Below, piece after piece: positions 55,843-64,000 of a stretch of DNA of 64,000 nt. Position 1 is the first letter of the stretch. The number at the start of each line of letters is the position of its first letter. The notes under the pieces were generated by a model. The model did not search any database. It saw only the letters and a list, made by a program, of their open reading frames with translations, and was not told where the DNA came from. Origin of the DNA: Strigamia acuminata (lineage: Eukaryota; Arthropoda; Chilopoda; Geophilomorpha; Linotaeniidae); contig OX442316.1 of the NCBI GenBank assembly GCA_949358305.1, positions 10,912,001 to 10,976,000 of the forward strand. Reading direction: 5' to 3'. Position numbers and translations under genes: made by a program.

Positions 55843-55864
55843 ATGTACACCCATGTATTTTATA

Positions 55865-56244
55865 TACCGTATATCTTCGGTATAATATGAGAAATTTATT
55901 GCGAATTTAGCACCTCTAATTGGGGGGGGGGGTCGTACTATACCCGCATAATCAAAAAAAATTGTAACGTACGTATTATCATAATATTATGGTATTATGG
56001 ACATATAATGTACGTATTATGAAGATATAACGTACGTTTATACATATTTCTATATATTTAAGTGCTGTTAGGGTTATAAAATCAACAATCCAACATTTTA
56101 TTTTAAATAAATCAACTTTTCTTTTGTCATTTTGCATTGTTGTGGTAGGCAATTACTAACTCGTATTATTCGCGCATACACCATTTATTACAAAAATGGC
56201 GCCTTAAAATGGGGGAGTCGTATTATACCCGAAGTTATACGGTA
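55865..56244. mobile_element. MITE-like element with imperfect terminal inverted repeats
   Basis: The left end TACCGTATATCTTCGG at 55865 continuing TATAATATGAG is the inverted match of the right end, whose complement reads TACCGTATAACTTCGGG and then TATAATACGACTCCCC, ending at 56244. Inside the left end a G run and TCGTACTATACCCGC echo the right terminus again. Size is about 380 bp with no coding capacity, which is typical of a non-autonomous DNA transposon. TA may be the target site. Its superfamily is unknown to me. Confidence 0.65.
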
Positions 56245-56285
56245 CTCTAATTTTGACTGGATCCCTACAAATTAATTACAAATTA

Positions 56286-57028
<743 letters not shown>

Positions 57029-58065
57029 TTACTGTTCCAAATCATAAACTAGTTGTTCAACCTTCATTTTAAATTCGTGTTTCTTCTTTTCACTTAAGTT
57101 TCTGACTCGCTGAGCCAAACTCATTACGTAGTAATGAATTTCGTCGTGAGAATTTGGAACATTAACTTTCAAATTTAGTTCCGTAAGAGTCGCAGCAATA
57201 GAATGAAGCACGCTTAACACTTCTCTCGAATTTTCACTTTCTATATCGACGCGTTGAGCCGTATGAAAATGATAACTGTCTTCGTCATAAAAACGCGACC
57301 GCGGAAATGAAGAAACAGGAGTAATTCTGACGGCGTTGCGTGTTGCCTCTTCGGAATTTGGCGTAGAAGGAAACGAATTCGTTGTTAAATCAGAAATGCT
57401 GGAATGATTGCCACTTTTATTAGTCGAATTCAATGTTATTTGCAGAGATTCTTGAGGATTAATTGGGTTTTCTGATTCCATCGATTCGTTGTTTCCATCT
57501 TCTGTATTCATTTGAAACCCGTCATTTGCCGATGCGTGTTCTAGTTGATAAACAGGGTTTTTTGTCCTATAATTATTGAAAACAAAAATTAACAACAACA
57601 TTTTTTCTTTAATCAACGAAAACATATACCTCCTGAATCTCATTGATAGTTTGTTTTCCAAAAAATCCTCCATAACAGGGTACAACCGCCATCTAGGTGG
57701 ACTGATATAAGCCTTGTTTTCGTAAAATTTCTTTTTCGTGAGATATATCCGCCTTTCTCTGATATACCTGTCCTTCAAACTTTTCCACTTTTTAAGGATT
57801 ATGCTGGCTGTACAAAAAAAAATTTAAAAAAGTGTAAATTTCAAATGTACTACTTCGAATGCACTACGAACGAGGCATAAATATTTTAAAAATAATCAAA
57901 TTTACTTGGCGTTTTAAATCGTTCTGCAATTGCCTGCCACCAATTATCTCTCATTACACCATCTCTATATGCAGGGTCGTTTGGGTCGTACAAAAATGGA
58001 TATTCACGGATTACCGAAATCAAATCATCAAGATTTACTTTGTAACTGCGTTTTCCAGTCGCCAT
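57029..58065 (-). CDS. MADF-domain DNA-binding protein with BESS-like C-terminus (291 aa)
   Basis: Probable transcription regulator of the Adf-1/MADF-BESS type. Three exons join in phase: 58065-57906, 57807-57630 and 57566-57029. The N-terminal MADF domain (about residues 12-100) shows LISVIREYPFLYDPNDPAYR, NWWQAIAERF, ILKKWKSLKDRYIRERR and the aromatic end PRWRLYPVMEDFLENK. A Ser/Asn-rich linker follows. The C-terminal helical part (SREVLSVLHSIAATLTELNL onward to VEQLVYDLEQ) resembles the BESS interaction motif. The ATG at 58065 is preceded by an in-frame GTG only. Insects carry many such genes, so no symbol is assigned. Confidence 0.88.
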
Positions 58066-59669
58066 ATTTGCCACGTAAGGATGGACTCATGTGATTGGTC
58101 GAATGAAAAAAACCGAGCGTCAAATTTGTTAACGTCATCTGACAACCACAAGGCGGTAAATTCAAACTTGATTACTTTTTTTTGGATTTTGTTTGGGTTA
58201 ATTTTGGGTTTGGGTTTGACTTAGCCAAGAAGGCGCCAAGCCAAGGGGTCAGTTACCTAAGTAGTTATTTAGGTCGTTTGGGAATTTCTATTTGGGTTGT
58301 AGTGTTTGTTGCGATGTCTGGTGACCCTGAGATTTGAGCGCGGCACTAGTGGCAGTGATTAATTTGTGTTAAAATTGATTTACCGAGAGATGTTACGGTG
58401 TTTATATACAAAACCAATTTCTTTTTTATGTCTGATTTAATAGCATTATAACTACACATAAGGAAATGAACATAAACAACTATAATAGTATACATTTTGA
58501 CAGCAGACGAAAACAAAATTACACAGCAGGTAGAAACAATTATTGAGCAAAACTGATGACAAAGGTCACTTCCTAGCAATAAACTTTATTATTTCTTTTA
58601 AAATAATTCGTACCTAATAAAAATAATGGAGTCAAAACAAATAATTTAAGTAAATATTTTAAGTAATCCCCTGAGTTTATAAACCGCAGCTAGTAAAAAT
58701 TAATTGTTTTTCATAACAGTGCATTAATTTTAAAATTGCAATTTCAAAATGCAGTTAAATCCTAAGACTAATACTCCCTAGTGCAATTTTTTAATCTTCT
58801 ACATTTACATAAAAATCGTTAAAATGAAATTTAAAAAAGTCTAGTTTTCTCTTTCGTAACACGGGTGGAAGACTTTGTGGCAAGTGATTCCTTAAATGCT
58901 GCAGTGACTATTACGAGATTATCTTAGCCAATAGAAAACGTGATTTTAAAACATTTAAGTTAATTATCTGCAATTAGTTGCTTTCTTTGTCTATTTTACT
59001 TACATAAGCACAATTCGTTTCTAGATTTGACAAACTCAAGTAGGAAAAGGAACTTTTTAGATTTATTTTAAACTATTTTTTTTTATATACGGTATATTTT
59101 TATTTATTATAGTATTTACACTTTAATTAAATTAAATTTAATTAAAATACCATAATTCAACATTGAACTGCTTTGTTATAATTGTCTTTGACTTGAAATT
59201 AGTAAACATCTTCACATAGACAAAACTGTAATAAATTAAAAGCAAAAAAAAATCGTAATAAAAAGTACGGTACTGATATTTAATTATCTCACTTGGAAAT
59301 CATTATAATACATCTACACGATCCATTTTTCTAATTATTTTTAGCCATTCATATTTTTTATTTAATTTTTTTTTTTTTATAAAAATACTTTAACCATGTA
59401 TTATTGATATACATTATTTTCTTCATATCATTTACAACAAATATCTCCAACGTTTCACATTAAACCACAACTGAACCACGAAATTATAATTATAACTTAT
59501 ATAAGCCATCTCACGTGCTAGAACACACATGTTGACCTTTTGCATTGCTGATATGCAAAATGGGAGTGATAATGAAAAATAAAATATCAAGATAAATAGC
59601 TATAATGTAAATATATTTAACATCCAAGTTCATTCTCAAATACTTATTAACTATTGCACTCGATCTTCA
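58066..59669. other. MADF gene promoter side and OATP 3' region
   Basis: About 1.6 kb of AT-rich DNA. The left end is the presumed promoter and 5' UTR of the MADF gene and the right end the OATP 3' UTR, with many A/T runs. No other gene is supported. Confidence 0.5.
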
Positions 59670-62600
59670 TCAAACTAGTGGGTCGTAATTAAGCGGTAAT
59701 GTCTCCATCGAAGCTTTGAGTCCAGGCGTCATTGGTCGATTTCGCAAAGGACTCCCCGGAGGAGTCGTCGACAGAAATCTTTCCTCGTCTTTTCCATCTC
59801 CGAGCCCGACCAAATCGTATTTTTTAGTTGGTAAAGGTTCAGCGTAGATTTTATCCAACGATCCGACTGAACAAATGATGTCACCCATCGTCATAGTTAC
59901 CTCCTTTTTTTGCTCTTGGCGAATAAGGAGCCAGTCAATGAGGAAAATGGATGCGGCTACCACTTTAATGCCAGCACATATACCGATGTAATTGAATCGG
60001 AATTTCTCAATATCATACATGAGGCAAAATCCACCTCCGCTGCTGCAATGCGCTTTCCATAATAAACATGTCGAGTCAATCACATTGCCAAACATGATTG
60101 GAGACGGAATGTAACCTTTATTTTGTCAACATAAAGAGAAATAAAAAATATTATTTTGTGTTAGAAAGTGTGGATTTTCAATCGCACTCACCAAATAATC
60201 GAAAGATTACAAACTGCATACCAAGTGCAAATGATCTCTCGTGTTCTGCTACGGATCTAGAGAACGAAATGATTATGTGAATGTTATCAAGAAATAATTG
60301 AGGGTGTGAGGTGAATAAATACCTGAGCACTATCATCAAAATGGGCATTTGAGTTACGGAAACAGCCAAAGACATTAGAAACAACAAAACCATGAACGGA
60401 ATAATGGTGTAACAGAAGTGGGTGCACGGGCCATTGGTTGCTACAGGGACTATTGTAACTTCTTGAAAGTCATCTGCCGTTTGGTTGCTAATAATGCACT
60501 TGCAGTCCGCATAATCCTGGTCAAATCGGCCTCTAGGTGTTCGCGTAGTACAACCCGCATGGCATGGAGAAAAATATGTTACTCCATTACTTCCACAAAT
60601 AGGAGCAATGTCATTTGGCGAACATTCGCAGCCCATGTTGCAAATCGCTGTTAAATTTACTTGAAACTTCTCAGTGTCGAGAGAATTGCTTTGATTGGAA
60701 ACACAAAAGATTCTTATACATCCAATAATTGTATGGAAATAAAAATAATTACTTAAAATAAGGCATTGTTGCTCCAGCCATTTTAACATTATCACAGCCA
60801 AGGAAAAACAGGAGGCAATACATTAACAGGCATATTATATTGCAAATTAGAATAAATTGGACGGCACCTAAAGAATGAAATCAATTGAAAACTAATCGAT
60901 CCAATCAATTAATGACATTAATGGCGCAAAAATCTAAATTAAACAAAACAAAAATAGTTTTTCTACCAAAGACCTTTCGATCTAAAAATTAGCGCAAGAA
61001 AAACTATCGGTTTTGTTTTTGTTAGATTTCAGCGCCATTCTATCGTTAATCAATCGTGTTTGAGATGTATGCATTGAAATTGATTGAATCAAATTACCTT
61101 TGGGCCGAAGTTGAAATTTCTTAACGACAAATCCTCCAAGAAATATACCGACGCATGCTCCTGGGATTGCAATTCCACCTGAAAAGAAAACACGCAATCA
61201 CAAACAATTCCAACAACACTGAACAATATTTTGAAATAAACAAACACCTGTAAAAATATTCGCTTGACTTTTACTGATGCTGAACTGCGTTTCTAAATAC
61301 TTGGGGAGAAAAACGACAAAACCACTGACGATTATTAACTCCATACACGATCCAAGACATGTAACGGTGTACACGGGATTGTACACCAGATTCAGCATCG
61401 ATTTTGGAATATCTGAAAAGAGCATAAATTAAAGAAAGATACTGCAGTATAAATTTGCTTTTCCTAACTACAAACCTCGAATGCTGTTCCCATATTCTTC
61501 CCTCTCCTCCGCGTTGTATTTACGTTTGGAATAAGCGGCGTTGAAGCCAGACGTGTTTTCCGAAGGCAAAGCTGCCATACTTTTCTCATCCAAAATCAAT
61601 ACCGGTTTGTGAATACACCGCAATCGCTTGGGAAACGAAAACACGGGAATTGACACGAGGAGCAGCAAACATCCAATGATGAGGAACCCGCCCCACCAAG
61701 CTCCGACCCAACGGGGATCGCTCGGACTGATATTCAAGTCATCCGAATTGTACGTGAGAGCGTCCACGTAAAATGATAATAAATAGCCGCCTAATAAGAA
61801 ACCGCACACTGGTCCAAATGCCACCATACTGTACAAACAACCTATCGAAAAAGAAAGAAAAACGAGTCACTACGAGCAGTTTAAAGGGAAATAAAGAGAA
61901 GGAATGGCAGTGGCACGTACCTATATACAAAGCTGCACTTTCCCTTTTCACATGATCATCGATATACGTGGTTCCCAAAGTGAATAAAGGTGAACCACCA
62001 CAACCGATAAGAAGCTGAGCCAGCATAAAAATAAATACGGCGATAGCATTGGATGATTTGCCATCGGTACACCAATGTCGATTTAAATTGGTTCCACCGG
62101 GAGAACCTAGAAAGCTGCTGGAAATAAAGCACGACAAGAGAAAATTAGTAATCGATTCGACATTAATTTGCAGTTTGAAACTAAAATGGAAAAATACGTA
62201 ATGTAATAACGCCACAATTGCATTTTATTTTCATTGGATGGACCATGGGGATAGCTTTTCTTTGAAGAAATAAAAGCTGTCAGATGTCACTCCCTTAAAC
62301 CCTTGATACAAATCTACGAGATGTTTCTGTTAGATACAGTAACTCGATTCTCTCCGGTAAACCCTGGGATCATGAAATAAGATGGTGTTCGAGTTTGTCT
62401 TAATTTTTCAAGACTTGTGCAGCTATTTGAAAGGTTTAATCCAGGACACGCTGCCAGTTATCTGCTAAGAGTTGACATCGAGCCAAAACTAATAAACTTA
62501 AGAAAGCGTAAGTTCACACTTTCACGCCAGATGGGTTTAGTTTTGGGGGATCTCATTCATCTCGTCCAGCTGATGAGATCCAGATGAGCCAAAATTCGCA

Positions 62601-63603
62601 GTTGATTCTGTGTTCACACTACAACCACTCGTATCTTGGTTCAATCATCTACACACACACAAAATGTTGTAAAACTTTCGTACCCGGTATGATCTTGTAT
62701 CGTAGCTGCCTTGCAGATGTTTTCTTGCGTTAAATTACGTTTAATTTGACCTTCTATTGTATATCTCTCGGTAGTAAATTGAGGTAAAACAAAGACGATT
62801 GAGCCTATTCCCATTACAATTGCTCCTGGAAATAACATGAAAAAATTGCAATAACTCAAAAAAAGGAAATTACCTTCGTGACAAGAATATTGATCAAGGA
62901 AGCTACAAGTTATGGGAGGGATTTCCTACTTTTGTATACCAAATTACAGATAAAATATTTAAAAAAAAATTTTTTCTTACCGATTCCTAGCCACACTGGT
63001 ATATGGCGACGACTCCCCAAATAACTGACAAATATGATAGTTATAAGATTGCCAATCTCATAGGTGCTTGCAATAGCCCCAGATAGGCCACTGGTGATAT
63101 CAAAGCGTTTTTCAATCGTCGTTATGACGCTGTTAAGGTAGCCTGAGGATAATGTCTGTTGTAAAGTGACTAGTACAGAACAGAGAAATACAAACACCTA
63201 AGGAACAACGTCCCCGTATTAATTAATTGAAAAATATGAGTTAATGTTTGAAATTCGTACTTTGATGTTGGCAAAGCGTTGAAAGCAACGTGGACGTAAT
63301 TTGCAGATCCCGCAGTCGAAATGCACAGACGTGATGTTGTCCTCCGAAGGTGCGCTTTTGATGTACGCAATTCTTTCTGGTTTCTCATTTTGTAAAAATT
63401 CACAGGTACTTGTACAAGTTGATTCAGTGATCTCACTGTCCTCTGATGGAGGTGCCTGGAAAAACAAATTAAATGTGTGTGCTTTTAATTTCAATTGTGT
63501 ACTGTACCTGCGAGTACAATCCGCTGATGGTGTACACGGAAAGCTCTGATTTGTTTTCACGGCTGTCCTTTCTTTCGAATCCATGGGTGCCACTGTTGGC
63601 CAT
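59670..63603 (-). CDS. Oatp: Organic anion transporting polypeptide (OATP/SLCO), 824 aa
   Basis: Twelve-span plasma-membrane carrier for organic anions and steroid-type compounds; one insect member (Oatp74D, EcI) imports ecdysone. Twelve exons join in phase to 825 codons: 63603-63508, 63455-63261, 63197-62981, 62825-62684, 62117-61921, 61841-61476, 61412-61248, 61178-61098, 60867-60753, 60712-60323, 60256-60192 and 60115-59670. The OATP signature DPRWVGAWWGGFL is present (about 61690). A large loop carries the Kazal-like domain CECSPNDIAPICGSNGVTYF with the following cysteines. Early membrane blocks include LQQTLSSGYLNSVITTIEKR and GLSGAIASTYEIGNL. The C-terminal tail has proline-directed sites (TPPGSPLR, RPMTPG). 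The start ATG lies in a short exon coding for MANSGTHGFERKD. Which OATP subgroup it belongs to cannot be decided by eye. Confidence 0.95.
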
Positions 63604-64000
63604 ACTGATTGGATGTTTGTACAAGCCCACTGATTCATTTCAAGGGAAGCCTGGAGATATAGAAAAGCAGATGACAAACGATTGCCTATTTACACTATCG
63701 AATTTTTCAAACAACTAAATTGCTCTACTAATTTATTTTAATTATAACTAAGCTGTGATGAGTTATTCATTTGTGAAACATAGAATGTGAATAATAACAC
63801 ATCAAAAGAGTTGGGTTTTTTTTTTTAAGAGAAAGGGATTTAGTTTGTTGGTTCAAGGCTAAGACTGCAGCTTTGTTAAGTACGTTAGTAATGCAGGTGC
63901 AATAAATGGGTTTTTATGTTTTTTCTTTAGCCATTAAGAGAAGTAGAATAAAAAATTAATCAAAATGGGTAGCATTCAAGTTGCTATAAAAAGAATCAAT
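63604..64000. other. OATP upstream region
   Basis: Presumed 5' UTR and promoter side of the OATP gene up to the window edge. AT-rich, with no supported coding exon. Confidence 0.45.

Overview
The window is nuclear DNA from an insect, most likely a beetle or a close relative. That placement rests on AT-rich, intron-dense genes with short introns and on insect families such as patronin, the PPS/DIDO-type PHD-SPOC protein, a MADF protein, GH13 maltases in tandem and an OATP transporter. No bacterial operons, CRISPR arrays, phage or plasmid features were seen. I built gene models by joining ORF pieces at GT/AG borders with matching phase. The complete models all give an uninterrupted reading frame of whole codons.

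Left part (1-31 kb). The body of an NADP isocitrate dehydrogenase lies on the plus strand (997-2680). Tail to tail with it is a very large minus-strand patronin (CAMSAP) gene, 21 coding exons from 18271 down to 4607. It opens with an unusual 507-codon exon that joins in phase to the canonical calponin-homology part. After a gene-poor stretch come four small housekeeping genes. These are an unrecognised 72-aa minus-strand protein (24360-25140), an SDF2-like MIR protein with an ER-retention tail (25837-26909), a CREBL2/REPTOR-BP bZIP protein on the minus strand (27178-27576, N-terminus not found) and the Golgi SNARE membrin (29337-30159).

Middle (31-49.7 kb). The plus strand carries a PPS/DIDO/PHF3-type gene (31543-39525: PHD, TFIIS central domain, SPOC, RD-repeat tail). 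About 6.5 kb further on is a PRL-type prenylated phosphatase (46033-47666).

Right part (49.7-64 kb), all minus strand. There is a tandem alpha-glucosidase (maltase) array with one intact gene (52387-54826), one nearly full-length pseudogene (49731-52110) and one shattered copy. In the shattered copy only exon 1 and an exon-6-like piece remain, separated by a retroposed insert with an 11-bp target duplication and a MITE-like element. A MADF-domain protein (57029-58065) and a complete OATP/SLCO transporter (59670-63603) follow.

The genes are ordinary neighbours, not a co-regulated system: microtubule minus-end control, ER and Golgi traffic, transcription, sugar digestion and transport. The items most worth a second look are the patronin N-terminal exon with its upstream ORF, the decaying maltase array with its mobile insertions, and the small unrecognised gene.
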